DNA of 64,000 bases from Planococcus rifietoensis (lineage in GTDB: Bacteria > Bacillota > Bacilli > Bacillales_A > Planococcaceae): assembly GCF_001465795.2 (NCBI RefSeq), contig NZ_CP013659.2:2994501-3058500 (forward strand), written 5' to 3'. A model generated the notes under the pieces. The model was not told where the DNA came from. It made no database searches and saw nothing but the letters and a program-made list of their open reading frames with translations. Positions 43,362 to 50,886 of the stretch are shown in pieces. The position numbers were made by a program, and so were the translations under genes. Positions within the stretch are counted from its first letter, which is position 1. Each line of letters begins with the position of its first letter.

Positions 43362-43498
43362 TTGAGATAAGCATCAGCAAGATAGGCAAGATTTTCTTAT
43401 GCAATCGTTCCGAAGTTCGGTTTGTTCTTTCAATGAGTTTTCGATGCCTCGCTTTAGAGTAGCTGCCGCAAAACTCCGCCGCTTTCCTCCGTCATTTC

Positions 43499-43514
43499 TA
43501 TTTCCCGGGAAATA
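43499..43514. other. 16-bp perfect palindrome
   Basis: TATTTCCCGGGAAATA, between the repeats and the next terminator. Role unknown. Confidence 0.35.
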
Positions 43515-43518
43515 AAAA

Positions 43519-43541
43519 GGCCGCGCAACTTACTGCGCGGC
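43519..43541. terminator. Intrinsic terminator
   Basis: GCCGCGCA/TGCGCGGC with a 6-nt loop, A run before. Ends the leftward gene at 43547. Confidence 0.8.
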
Positions 43542-43546
43542 TCTTG

Positions 43547-43735
43547 TTATCCATCGACCCATTCAGATTCAGCTTCTGGCTGCTTTCCTTTTTGGTTCGT
43601 GGCTTCTTTATTGTCTTTGCTTGTATACGGCTTAAAACTTTTGGCTTTGTTTTTGCCTTTTTCCCAACGGTTCCAGCCTTTTTTGCCGGTTCCTTGGCCT
43701 ACGCCGCTTTTTGATTTTGCTTTCGCTTTGCCCAT
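43547..43735 (-). CDS. Small basic hypothetical protein
   Basis: Not recognised with certainty. 62 residues, Lys/Gly-rich: MGKAKAKSKSGVGQGTGKKG, then WNRWEKGKNK and an acidic end. No membrane helix. It resembles short Bacilli proteins of the DUF3934 kind. RBS GGGAGTG. May bind nucleic acid; that is inference from charge only. Confidence 0.6.
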   Translation of the reverse strand: MGKAKAKSKSGVGQGTGKKGWNRWEKGKNKAKSFKPYTSKDNKEATNQKGKQPEAESEWVDG

Positions 43736-43807
43736 TTCTTTCACTCCCGTTCACTCATCGTGACGTTCAGCTTACCACATCCCGCCGCTTTCGTGAACAG
43801 TTGGTGT

Positions 43808-44287
43808 TTAGGCCTCGAGCACTTTCTGGATATCTTTGTGCATCGAATCAGGCGTATCTTTCGGCGCGAACCTCGCCACGACTTTGCCGTTCGAGTCGAC
43901 AAGGAATTTTGTGAAATTCCATTTGATGCCGCTCGACAGGAAGCCTTTCGTGTTCGATGTCAAATGATCGAACAGCGGGTGCGCTTCTTTTCCGTTTACT
44001 TTGATGATGTCGTGCATCGGGAACGTGACGCCGTAAGTCATGCGGCACGACGATTCGGCATCTGCCGCTTCCCCGACTTCCTGGCCGAACTGATCGGACG
44101 GAAAGCCAAGTACGACTAGGCCTTCATCTTTGTAGCGCTGGTAAATCTTTTCGAGGCCGTCAAACTGGCCGCGCAGGCCGCATTTGGTCGCCGTGTTGAC
44201 GATGACCATCGGTTGGCCTTTGTAGCGTTCGAGCTTGTACTCTTCCCCGCTGGCATCGGTGACCTTAATATCGTAGATTCCCATCAT
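43808..44287 (-). CDS. Glutathione peroxidase-like thiol peroxidase
   Basis: A 159-residue GPx-fold enzyme that reduces peroxides, in Bacilli probably with thioredoxin. The peroxidatic residue is Cys (not Sec) in NTATKCGLRGQ near residue 36; GFPSDQFGQ and KWNFTKFL hold the Gln and Trp/Asn of the active site. The ATG at 44287 follows GGAG. Next to OhrR/Ohr on the same strand, 25 bp downstream of ohrR, so may share its transcript. Confidence 0.9.
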   Translation of the reverse strand: MMGIYDIKVTDASGEEYKLERYKGQPMVIVNTATKCGLRGQFDGLEKIYQRYKDEGLVVLGFPSDQFGQEVGEAADAESSCRMTYGVTFPMHDIIKVNGKEAHPLFDHLTSNTKGFLSSGIKWNFTKFLVDSNGKVVARFAPKDTPDSMHKDIQKVLEA

Positions 44288-44312
44288 TCATCACTCCTGT
44301 TTCCATGAATTT

Positions 44313-44750
44313 TCACAGATCCATCTCGCCGAAAAATGCATTTAAGGCTTTCAGGTTGTTCATCAGTTCGATGGCATTGACATCAAGATAATTGCAGCTG
44401 GTGATCTTGTCGTGAATGGCCTGCTCAATCGGCTTTTCATCCGCACGCGACTTTTCCGTTAAAGAAATCCGGAAAGCGCGGCGGTCTTCAGCCGATTGTT
44501 CTTTCACGATGCGGCCATTTTGAATCATCCGGTTGATGATCGGGTTGAGCGTGCCGGTGCCGAGCCCGAGTTGCCCGCCGATTTCTTTCATCGTCAAGCC
44601 GTCTTCTTCCCATAACACGAGCAAGACCAAGTACTGCGTAAAGGTCAGGCCGAACGGTTCTAAGGTCTTCGCATAAAGTTTCGAGAAATTGCTCGACGCT
44701 TTATACACTTCAAAGCATAGTTGCTGTTCCAGTTTGGTTGGTTTGTCCAT
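44313..44750 (-). CDS. ohrR: MarR-family organic peroxide sensor OhrR
   Basis: A 145-residue winged-helix repressor. The N-terminal LEQQLCFEVYKASSNF carries the reactive Cys near residue 12-15 as in OhrR; YAKTLEPFGLTFTQYLVLL supplies the conserved Tyr that contacts it; the wing lies at QSAEDRRAFRISLTE. Oxidation of the Cys by organic hydroperoxides releases DNA. Starts at ATG 44750 after AGGTGATGAC, 20 bp downstream of ohr. Confidence 0.9.
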   Translation of the reverse strand: MDKPTKLEQQLCFEVYKASSNFSKLYAKTLEPFGLTFTQYLVLLVLWEEDGLTMKEIGGQLGLGTGTLNPIINRMIQNGRIVKEQSAEDRRAFRISLTEKSRADEKPIEQAIHDKITSCNYLDVNAIELMNNLKALNAFFGEMDL

Positions 44751-44770
44751 GTCATCACCTGTTTTTCTGC

Positions 44771-45190
44771 TTATCGAACGACAATCTCCACGTCCACTGA
44801 ATCTTTGATCGCTTTGGAATATGGGCAATACGCATGGGCTTTGTCGACATATTCCTGTTTCTTGCCATCTTCCAGGCCGTCGATATCCACTTCAAGGCGC
44901 ACTGCAAGTTTCACGCCGCCGTCCGTTTTATCGCCCAGCAAGGAAACTGTCGCTGTGACTTCGCTGTTCGTTACTTTCACTTTATCACGTTCCAACACGA
45001 AGTCCAATGCACTGTTGAAGCAAGAACTATAACCTGCCGCAAACAATTGCTCAGGGTTCGTCGCTGTATTCGGCTGACCGCCAAGCGCGACTGGTTTAGC
45101 CACATCGAGATTGAAAATATTATCCGGTGAATAAACCGTGCCTTCACGTCCACCGCTGTTGATCATTGTCGTTTCAAAAATTGGTTTCAT
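44771..45190 (-). CDS. ohr: Organic hydroperoxide resistance protein Ohr
   Basis: A 139-residue OsmC-fold thiol peroxidase that reduces organic and fatty-acid hydroperoxides using lipoylated partners. The two catalytic cysteines are in GYSSCFNSAL near residue 55 and AHAYCPYSKA near 121. First gene of ohr-ohrR on the minus strand; RBS GGAGGGATATAAAA. Two similar 12-bp operator-like sites precede it. Confidence 0.93.
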   Translation of the reverse strand: MKPIFETTMINSGGREGTVYSPDNIFNLDVAKPVALGGQPNTATNPEQLFAAGYSSCFNSALDFVLERDKVKVTNSEVTATVSLLGDKTDGGVKLAVRLEVDIDGLEDGKKQEYVDKAHAYCPYSKAIKDSVDVEIVVR

Positions 45191-45213
45191 TTTTATATCC
45201 CTCCAAAAATTAT

Positions 45214-45225
45214 ATCTTACACGAT
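45214..45225. promoter_or_regulatory. OhrR operator candidate 1
   Basis: ATCTTACACGAT, close to the second site ATCGTACACGAT 26 bp away. Lies 24 bp upstream of ohr. Confidence 0.55.
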
Positions 45226-45239
45226 CTATATTAGAATAA

Positions 45240-45251
45240 ATCGTACACGAT
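45240..45251. promoter_or_regulatory. OhrR operator candidate 2
   Basis: ATCGTACACGAT, arms ATCGT/ACGAT around AC. Repeats the first site with one change. Confidence 0.55.
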
Positions 45252-45286
45252 GTAAAATGAAATGCTTTGGTTTTTTTTCAAAAGAA

Positions 45287-45313
45287 AAATCCCGGATGCA
45301 AGATCCGGGATTT
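45287..45313 (-). terminator. Intrinsic terminator
   Basis: Arms AAATCCCGGAT / ATCCGGGATTT, 5-nt loop; T run when read leftward. Ends the methyltransferase-like gene. Confidence 0.82.
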
Positions 45314-45341
45314 CCACTTCTTTATTCGCGATAGCTGAGCT

Positions 45342-45896
45342 TCAATAAATATAAGGAATCAAGCGCGCGCGGTGCTTCATCCATTCCTTGTATTCGGGTC
45401 CGAACTTTTCAACGAGCAAGGCTTCTTCGTGCTGCATGCGTTTATTGAGTGCAAACGCGAGCAACAAGCCGCCGGCAACCGCCGCGATTAGGCTCGTAAA
45501 GAACAGCGCCATGCCGATGCCAATCAAGAACAAGCCGGTATAAAGCGGGTGGCGCAGCTTGCGGTAAGGGCCGCTGCTGACGATCGTATCGCCTTCCCTA
45601 ACCGTCACGTGGCGTGTGAATTGTGATTTCAAGTGAATGATCCCCCAAAATCGCAAAAAGACGCCGATGATAAGCAACACGAGCCCGATCGGCCTGAGCA
45701 CCGAGGCAATTTCTGTTTCCGCAAGCTCCTGAAGCCAATAACCAACCACGATGGTGGCAATCAGCGACAATAGGATCCCGAAGAATGTCCTTTTTTCGAC
45801 CGGGTCGCCTTGCCCGGTCTCGCGATTTTTAAAAACGATGAATTCGACCAGCCAAATAATGCTCACAGCGGTGAAAACCCAGTCCATCCACCCCAT
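45342..45896 (-). CDS. Isoprenylcysteine carboxyl methyltransferase family membrane protein
   Basis: A 184-residue protein with about five membrane helices and the C-terminal catalytic block GPYRKLRHPLYTG plus EEALLVEKFGPEYKEW, typical of the ICMT/PEMT superfamily. These enzymes use S-adenosylmethionine on membrane substrates; the bacterial substrate is not known. The ATG at 45896 is chosen because GAGGTGG is 8 bp away; one at 45905 is too near. Confidence 0.82.
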   Translation of the reverse strand: MGWMDWVFTAVSIIWLVEFIVFKNRETGQGDPVEKRTFFGILLSLIATIVVGYWLQELAETEIASVLRPIGLVLLIIGVFLRFWGIIHLKSQFTRHVTVREGDTIVSSGPYRKLRHPLYTGLFLIGIGMALFFTSLIAAVAGGLLLAFALNKRMQHEEALLVEKFGPEYKEWMKHRARLIPYIY

Positions 45897-45977
45897 CACA
45901 TCCACCTCTTTCTTCTCCTTAAAATACTATAGAAGATGCCGCTCAAATACAATTTCCAACTGGTTGCGAATAGAAAA

Positions 45978-46006
45978 AGCTGTCCCGGCACCTTACCGGA
46001 ACAGCT
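45978..46006 (-). terminator. Intrinsic terminator of the oxidase operon
   Basis: AGCTGTCCCGG and CCGGAACAGCT pair with one mismatch; leftward T run. Confidence 0.82.
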
Positions 46007-46011
46007 CTTCT

Positions 46012-46098
46012 TTAGTCTTCGTCCGTCACCGACAACTCAACGAGCATCGCGGTGAAAACGATGAAAATGGCCATTAATGCGATTACCATCGTGAACAT
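46012..46098 (-). CDS. 28-residue single-helix protein of the oxidase operon
   Basis: A very short gene: MFTMVIALMAIFIVFTAMLV then ELSVTDED. One membrane helix with an acidic end. AGGAG lies 9 bp before the ATG and overlaps the stop of subunit I. Its place as last gene of the oxidase operon suggests a small accessory subunit; no family name is claimed. Confidence 0.65.
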   Translation of the reverse strand: MFTMVIALMAIFIVFTAMLVELSVTDED

Positions 46099-46110
46099 TG
46101 TCCTCAACTC

Positions 46111-47763
46111 CTACCATGTAATAAATCCTTTCGAGCCAGGTGGTGCATGTTGGATCATGTGGGTCAGTGGAATCGCGTATGCAATGATGATCAACGCGGC
46201 GGCAATGCCGATCCAAATCCACCAGTTTTCCAGCCATTTCGGTGTATTCGACATATCGCTTTCCGCCAGCGGGAATTCCACCATCTGTTCAGGCGTTTCC
46301 GCTTTTGGCGAAACGAACATCGTCATGATGACCATATACATCAAGATCATGGCAGACAGGAACAAAATCGTGCCGCCGATCGCCATCGTCACATGGTTCG
46401 AGATGATGCCGTCAAACCATTCCATCGCCGACGGGTGGTCGTTATAGCCACTGTAAGCTGTGCGGCGCGGAGCCCCCATCAAGCCTAATACGTGCTGTGC
46501 AGTCGACATGAGCAGCATACCGATCGACCAAGTAATGATCTGGACAAAGCCGAGGCGCTGCATGCGCTTCGTAAAACGGCGCCCCGTCAAATATGGGATG
46601 AGCCAGAAGGTCAATCCCATAAACGTCATCGCGACAGGCGTTCCGACGGTAATATGGAAATGCCCGACAATCCATAAGGTATTGTGGACGACTTCATTCA
46701 ATTGAAAACTGGCATTGATGATCCCGCCAGCGCCCCCAGGAATGAAGAACGCCATGGCGATGAAAATCGAAGTGAAACGGACATCTCGCCACGGCAATTT
46801 CTTGAACCAGCCAAAGAGGCCGGTGCCGCCTTTTTTACGCCCTGAAATTTCAAAGGTCGCAAACATCGAGAACGCCGTCATGAGTGATGGCACGATGACC
46901 ATAAAGGTCAAGACGACCTGCAGGAACTTCCAGAAGTTCGAGATACCCGGCTCCGTCAATTGATGATGGAACCCGACCGGAATCGAGAACAGAATAAACA
47001 AGACGAAGGCGAGACGTGCCAAGGAATCACTGAACACTTTCACGCCAAGCAGTTTCGGCACGATCGTGTACCAAGCGATGTACGCTGGAAGCAGCCAGAA
47101 ATACACAAGCGGGTGGCCGAAATACCAGAACAGCGAACGGCTCAATTCCACATTGATCGTATCCGTCCAACCGAATGCCCACGGAATGTATTGGAACAAC
47201 ACAGTCGCAACAACGCCAAGACAGGCGATGATCCATAACACGATGGTCGTGACCGTCATGAACGCAAACAAGGGACTCAATTGCCCTTTATTGTTGCGGC
47301 GCCAAACCATGTAATGGCCGACCAAGGCAAAACTCGAGATCCACGTGCCGACAATGACCAAAGCCAGGCCGACATAATAAAATCCGTTCGCTTTCAGCGG
47401 GGCGTAAAATGTATAAAGCACTGAAGCTTCACCGGCCACAATCATGACTGTAGCCATGACCGTTCCGAGCAGCGTCACCCACAGGCCGATCCATGAAAAC
47501 AAGCGGACTTTAGGGCCGAAGCTGCCAAGGCTTTTGCTCATGCCGGTGATAAAGAAGGCGAAAATGAAAAAGGTCGTATAAATAAGTGCAAGCAAGACGC
47601 CGTGCGCAGTAAGGATTTGGTAATAATCAAGCCAAGCCGGGAGCTGAAGTGCGTCGTTGCGAATAAATACCTGCAAGACGCCCATGAGCGTACCGATCAA
47701 AAATGCGGTATAAGCGACACCTAAGTGCCATAAGGCGATTTTACGTTCTGGTTGGGCAATCAT
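46111..47763 (-). CDS. cbaA: b(o/a)3-type cytochrome c oxidase subunit I
   Basis: A 550-residue heme-copper oxidase subunit with about 13 helices. Heme and copper ligands: His in LTAHGVLLAL, the WYFGHPLVYFWLLPAY block (CuB His and Tyr), HH in VGFHHQLTEPG and the heme pair in VGHFHITVG. The divergence from caa3-type COX1 and small subunit II fit the B-type oxidases (ba3). The ATG at 47763 follows GAGGTG. Terminal electron acceptor under low oxygen; Fnr box upstream of the operon. Confidence 0.92.
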   Translation of the reverse strand: MIAQPERKIALWHLGVAYTAFLIGTLMGVLQVFIRNDALQLPAWLDYYQILTAHGVLLALIYTTFFIFAFFITGMSKSLGSFGPKVRLFSWIGLWVTLLGTVMATVMIVAGEASVLYTFYAPLKANGFYYVGLALVIVGTWISSFALVGHYMVWRRNNKGQLSPLFAFMTVTTIVLWIIACLGVVATVLFQYIPWAFGWTDTINVELSRSLFWYFGHPLVYFWLLPAYIAWYTIVPKLLGVKVFSDSLARLAFVLFILFSIPVGFHHQLTEPGISNFWKFLQVVLTFMVIVPSLMTAFSMFATFEISGRKKGGTGLFGWFKKLPWRDVRFTSIFIAMAFFIPGGAGGIINASFQLNEVVHNTLWIVGHFHITVGTPVAMTFMGLTFWLIPYLTGRRFTKRMQRLGFVQIITWSIGMLLMSTAQHVLGLMGAPRRTAYSGYNDHPSAMEWFDGIISNHVTMAIGGTILFLSAMILMYMVIMTMFVSPKAETPEQMVEFPLAESDMSNTPKWLENWWIWIGIAAALIIIAYAIPLTHMIQHAPPGSKGFITW

Positions 47764-47764
47764 G

Positions 47765-48232
47765 TCAGTACACCTCAATTTCCGTAGACATCATATGGTG
47801 CCCGGTGCCACAGTATTCGTTGCACAGAATCAAATACTTGCCCGGTTCTTCAAATGTGTAGGATTTGGTCGTAATCCGTCCAGGAACGACCATCATATTG
47901 ACTTTCGTGTTGTCGATCGTAAAGCTGTGCACTACATCCGTGCTGGTGACTTTAAAAATGATTTCTTTGCCGGCCGGCACCCGCAAGTCCGGTGCGTTGT
48001 AGCCGAAAGCCAGTGCGACGATCGCTACTTGATATGTATCTTCGTCCAATTGCGTGACTCCCGGGTTATCGAATGGCGCGGTTTCGTTCACTTTCTCCGG
48101 GTCGATGGTGTCCATCCCTCCGGACGGCGTGTGATTTTGCGAAAATGCGCTGACGCCGACGACGCTCAAAAAGACGATGAGCGAGACGATGCCGAAACTG
48201 AGCCAAATCTTCTCGTATTTATGAAAATGCAT
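47765..48232 (-). CDS. cbaB: Cytochrome c oxidase subunit II (CuA)
   Basis: A 155-residue subunit with one N-terminal membrane helix (about 10-30) and a cupredoxin domain. CuA ligands: His in DVVHSFTI and the block CNEYCGTGHHMM. Short form, without heme c domain, as in ba3 oxidases. Separated by 1 bp from subunit I. Confidence 0.93.
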   Translation of the reverse strand: MHFHKYEKIWLSFGIVSLIVFLSVVGVSAFSQNHTPSGGMDTIDPEKVNETAPFDNPGVTQLDEDTYQVAIVALAFGYNAPDLRVPAGKEIIFKVTSTDVVHSFTIDNTKVNMMVVPGRITTKSYTFEEPGKYLILCNEYCGTGHHMMSTEIEVY

Positions 48233-48250
48233 GATGAATCTCTCCTTTTT

Positions 48251-48373
48251 TTATCTCGCTACGTACATCAAATACACGGCAACCCACATGGCAACGATGA
48301 CGATGCCGACGAAGAATACACTGACGAGTGTCCCCTTCAAATTCACCTCATGATCCGATTGCTTCTTATCCAT
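48251..48373 (-). CDS. Cytochrome c oxidase subunit IIa
   Basis: 40 residues: MDKKQSDHEVNLKGTLVSVF, then a single membrane helix ending in VAVYLMYVAR. Matches the IIa subunit of ba3-type oxidases, which supplies the missing helix of subunit II. RBS GAGGTGGAAGCA. First gene of the oxidase operon. Confidence 0.85.
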   Translation of the reverse strand: MDKKQSDHEVNLKGTLVSVFFVGIVIVAMWVAVYLMYVAR

Positions 48374-48435
48374 TGCTTCCACCTCTTCGCTCGTTTGCTG
48401 TTTCCTTTAGCATAGGACCTAAGTTTCGGTTTAGC

Positions 48436-48451
48436 TGTGACATAAATCACA
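48436..48451. promoter_or_regulatory. Fnr box
   Basis: TGTGACATAAATCACA is a perfect TGTGA-N6-TCACA site, 63 bp upstream of the subunit IIa start. The fnr gene itself is about 1 kb away. Confidence 0.8.
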
Positions 48452-48497
48452 CCTGGGTGCTTTTATTTTCAGTTGTCCATATTTTTGCCAAAAAAAG

Positions 48498-48522
48498 AAA
48501 GCCTGCGGATGGGCAGGCTTTT
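48498..48522 (-). terminator. Orphan intrinsic terminator
   Basis: AAAGCCTGC/GCAGGCTTT, with a strong T run only when read leftward. No gene lies directly upstream on that strand; the repeat region does. Confidence 0.7.
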
Positions 48523-48617
48523 GGGTAGTTGTTATTTGTTGGAATGAATGGCGGAGATAGCCGGAGTTAGCATGTGGCATTATTTCGCTGTTCTGTTGAA
48601 GCTTCATATTAGTAGTC

Positions 48618-48704
48618 GCCGCCGGGCTTTGGGTTGGCCTCTTGCCATAAGCCAGGAAGAGCGCCTGTCTTACGGCATCGGCTCACCCCTTTACGCTCGG
48701 CGGC
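48618..48704. repeat. Hairpin repeat A3
   Basis: 87 nt. GCCGCCG/CGGCGGC, GGGTTGGCC/GGCTCACCC, TGCCATAAG/CTTACGGCA (one mismatch), CAGG/CCTG, loop AAGAGCG. Compared with A1, stem pairs change together at five positions. Confidence 0.8.
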
Positions 48705-48755
48705 TGAGAGATTTCAATGAAAAGGTGTGATTAGTTGGTTCTACTTCTGTAACTA

Positions 48756-48782
48756 GTTGCCGGCTAGTGGGGGAATCGCTTC
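48756..48782. repeat. Core repeat B3
   Basis: 27 bp, identical to B1 (GTTGCCGGCTAGTGGGGGAA then TCGCTTC); 52 bp after A3. Confidence 0.78.
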
Positions 48783-48864
48783 CTGAGTCGAACGTATGTG
48801 AGGATAGCGAGGGTTTTTGAGTGAAATTGTCCCGAGCTTCTAACTATTTTCCACATCAGTAGTC

Positions 48865-48951
48865 GCCGCCGGGCTTTGGGTTGGCCTCTTGCCATAAGCC
48901 AGGAAGAGCACCTGTCTTACGGCATTGGCTCACCCTTTTACGCTCGGCAGC
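48865..48951. repeat. Hairpin repeat A4
   Basis: 87 nt, nearly identical to A3; outer stem GCCGCCG/CGGCAGC has one mismatch. 247 bp after A3. Confidence 0.8.
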
Positions 48952-49002
48952 TTGGAGATTTCGTTGATTCGGGTGCGTTTAATCAGATCTGCTTTTGTAC
49001 AA

Positions 49003-49029
49003 GTTGCCGGCTAGTGAGGGAATCGCTTC
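49003..49029. repeat. Core repeat B4
   Basis: 27 bp, identical to B2; 52 bp after A4. Confidence 0.78.
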
Positions 49030-49204
49030 CTAAGATGTTGCGTCTGATAAACCGGCGCTTGAATAGGTTATGCTTGCTTGTTGGGTTGCTTAGCGAATGG
49101 AGAGATGTGACACTTCATTCTTCGGCCTGTTTGAAGCAAGTAAAAGAAAAGGATGCGTTTTCACACGCTAATTTAAATGAACTGAAGAAACGTTCTTACG
49201 CTCT

Positions 49205-49360
49205 AAAACTAGAGACGGAGTGGAAGGGGGCTGACGCCTGTGGGACCGCGCGGGCTGGCGAGACAAACGTGGCGCGCTCTTCGCGGCACGTTGGCTCAAC
49301 ACCCGCCCACGGCAAGCAGCCCCCTGCAACGCAGTCGAAAAGCGAAAGCTTTTCCCCTCA
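49205..49360. repeat. GC-rich structured intergenic repeat
   Basis: AGGGGGCTG (49225) pairs perfectly with CAGCCCCCT (49317). Inside, AACGTG.CGCG pairs with CGCG.CACGTT, and GCGGG with CCCGC. It resembles the GC-rich intergenic elements common in Bacillales and is partly similar to the block near 8.95 kb. Confidence 0.55.
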
Positions 49361-49467
49361 CTTCTTTTCCTTTCCTGGATCTTGTGGTTCAATTGCATAA
49401 TTCATTTCTTACCCATCTGTACACCACACTCTTAAGGATTAAAAGCTAATATTTTCTAAACACAAAT

Positions 49468-49492
49468 AAAGCCTGCCGTTACGGCAGGCTTT
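49468..49492 (-). terminator. Intrinsic terminator of fnr
   Basis: Perfect arms AAAGCCTGCCG / CGGCAGGCTTT with a 3-nt loop. Confidence 0.85.
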
Positions 49493-49496
49493 ACAA

Positions 49497-50192
49497 TCAG
49501 TCGATTTTGCAGAGGTAAATTGGGCATTCTTCACAATTGATGTCGAATTTCAGTTTGGGAATATTGTATAGAACGATTTTGCCGTCCTTCATGCCGACGG
49601 TTCCTTGTTTACGCAAGTCGCTGAGCATCCGGTTGACCATTTCCCGGCTCATGCCGCAGAAATTCGCCAACTCCTGGTTCGTCAGCACGACATCGATCAA
49701 TAAACCGCCTTCCGCTTCTACGCCGTAGCTATTGCCGAGGCGGATCAAAGTCGAATACAAAGCCCCCTTTTTGCCGTGGAGCATCAAATCACGGAAACGG
49801 GTTTGCGTTTTCTGTTGGTCGATGCCCATCCATTTCATGAATGCCATCGCAAGCGAAGGGTCTTTTTCAAGCGATTGTTCCAGTTCTTCGACGGGAATTT
49901 TTAAGCAGACGGTCTTGGTCATCGCACGGGCGTCCAGTAAATAAGTGGCCCCTTTTGCGAACACGGTAATCTCGCCGACCATTTGACCGGTGCCGCAAAT
50001 CTTCAATGATAGCTCACGGCCATCCGGTGTTACTTTTCCGATCTGCACTTTTCCGGAACGGAGAATGTAAAGGCCTTTTACCGCCTCCCCTTCACGGAAA
50101 AGATAATCGCCTTTTTGATATTCTTTGACTTGGTGGCTGATCGTCAGTAGCTTCTCGAGCTCGGGTGTCAAATTGCCGATTCCTGATTCCAA
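49497..50192 (-). CDS. fnr: Crp/Fnr-family oxygen regulator Fnr
   Basis: A 231-residue regulator. Cyclic-nucleotide-like domain (GDYLFREGEAVKGLYILRSG) then a helix-turn-helix with LTNQELANFCGMSREMVNRM. The C-terminal cysteines 220, 223 and 228 in CEECPIYLC have the spacing of Bacillus Fnr, where they bind a 4Fe-4S cluster that is lost in air. The TTG at 50192 follows AAAGGAGG; a longer frame begins inside a region with no RBS. Likely acts on the Fnr box at 48436. Confidence 0.92.
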   Translation of the reverse strand: MESGIGNLTPELEKLLTISHQVKEYQKGDYLFREGEAVKGLYILRSGKVQIGKVTPDGRELSLKICGTGQMVGEITVFAKGATYLLDARAMTKTVCLKIPVEELEQSLEKDPSLAMAFMKWMGIDQQKTQTRFRDLMLHGKKGALYSTLIRLGNSYGVEAEGGLLIDVVLTNQELANFCGMSREMVNRMLSDLRKQGTVGMKDGKIVLYNIPKLKFDINCEECPIYLCKID

Positions 50193-50363
50193 AGGGTTCC
50201 CCCTCCTTTCTCGTGCTCTTGCTTTTTTCAAGCGTACCATATCCCCCATAAAATTTGGATGCGTTTTCACAATTCAGCCAAAGCTTATGGGAAATTTTCT
50301 GAAAAAAGAAGGAAGTCCCCGACAATGTATCGAAAGGTAGCAGTATAGAAGGAGGAATGAACA

Positions 50364-50828
50364 ATGACTTTGAAATATTCTCGAATTATGGTGGCAGTGG
50401 ATGGTTCGAAAGAAGCGGAATGGGCTTTCAAGAAAGCAGCAGCCGCAGCTTCGCGAAATCACGCTGACCTCTACCTCGTGCATGTCATCGATAATCGCTC
50501 ATTCGGCTCCATTGAAGCATACGACCGCACGATTGCAGACCGCGCACTGCAAAGCGGGGAAGAATTGCTTGCCCGCTACAAGGAAGAAGCGACTTCGCAC
50601 GGTGCTACAAATGTCCATACGATGATCGAATACGGTTCACCGAAAACAGTCATTCCAAAAAAACTGGCGAATGAACTGAAAGTGGACGTCATCGTTTGTG
50701 GCGCTACCGGGCTGAACGCCGCGGAACGCCTGATTATGGGGAGCGTTTCCGAGCGCATCGTCCGCACAGCTAAATGCGACGTGCTCGTGGTCCGCAGAAA
50801 CCAAGAAGACATCGACGCAGACGAATAA
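50364..50828 (+). CDS. Universal stress protein (UspA family)
   Basis: A 154-residue UspA-fold protein: IMVAVDGSKEAEWAFKKA at the N-terminus, and the ATP-binding GATGLNAAERLIMGSVSERI near residue 113. ATP-binding type. The ATG follows AAGGAGGAATGAACA. Divergent from fnr. Confidence 0.92.
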   Translation: MTLKYSRIMVAVDGSKEAEWAFKKAAAAASRNHADLYLVHVIDNRSFGSIEAYDRTIADRALQSGEELLARYKEEATSHGATNVHTMIEYGSPKTVIPKKLANELKVDVIVCGATGLNAAERLIMGSVSERIVRTAKCDVLVVRRNQEDIDADE

Positions 50829-50844
50829 CAAGCTCCAACATAAG

Positions 50845-50879
50845 AAAAGCCTTTCCCGGTTAAAGCGGGAAAGGCTTTT
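50845..50879. terminator. Intrinsic terminator between convergent genes
   Basis: Perfect arms AAAAGCCTTTCCCG / CGGGAAAGGCTTTT. Confidence 0.88.
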
Positions 50880-50886
50880 CTTCGTC

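Larger units (their letters stand above)
42595..43498. other. Gene-free stretch with tandem structured repeats
   Basis: About 900 bp with no gene. It starts with the riboswitch promoter region, then from about 42794 holds repeat units of C-A-B type: C segments at 42794 and 43041 (CAGTGAAGACAGCG), hairpins A1 and A2, and cores B1 and B2. Short frames here have no ribosome binding site and cross the repeats. Confidence 0.75.
48523..49467. other. Gene-free stretch with second repeat array
   Basis: About 940 bp. Contains two C-A-B units (48.55-49.03 kb) and then a GC-rich structured repeat (49205-49360). A 174-codon rightward frame crosses both and is rejected as a gene. Confidence 0.75.

Noticed and set aside
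42794-43420. CRISPR array
   Set aside because: The repeats are long, structured and about 245 bp apart with similar, not unique, intervening sequence; no cas gene is present.
48876-49400. 174-codon open frame on the plus strand
   Set aside because: It crosses the A4/B4 repeat and the GC-rich block, has no ribosome binding site and no protein-like composition.
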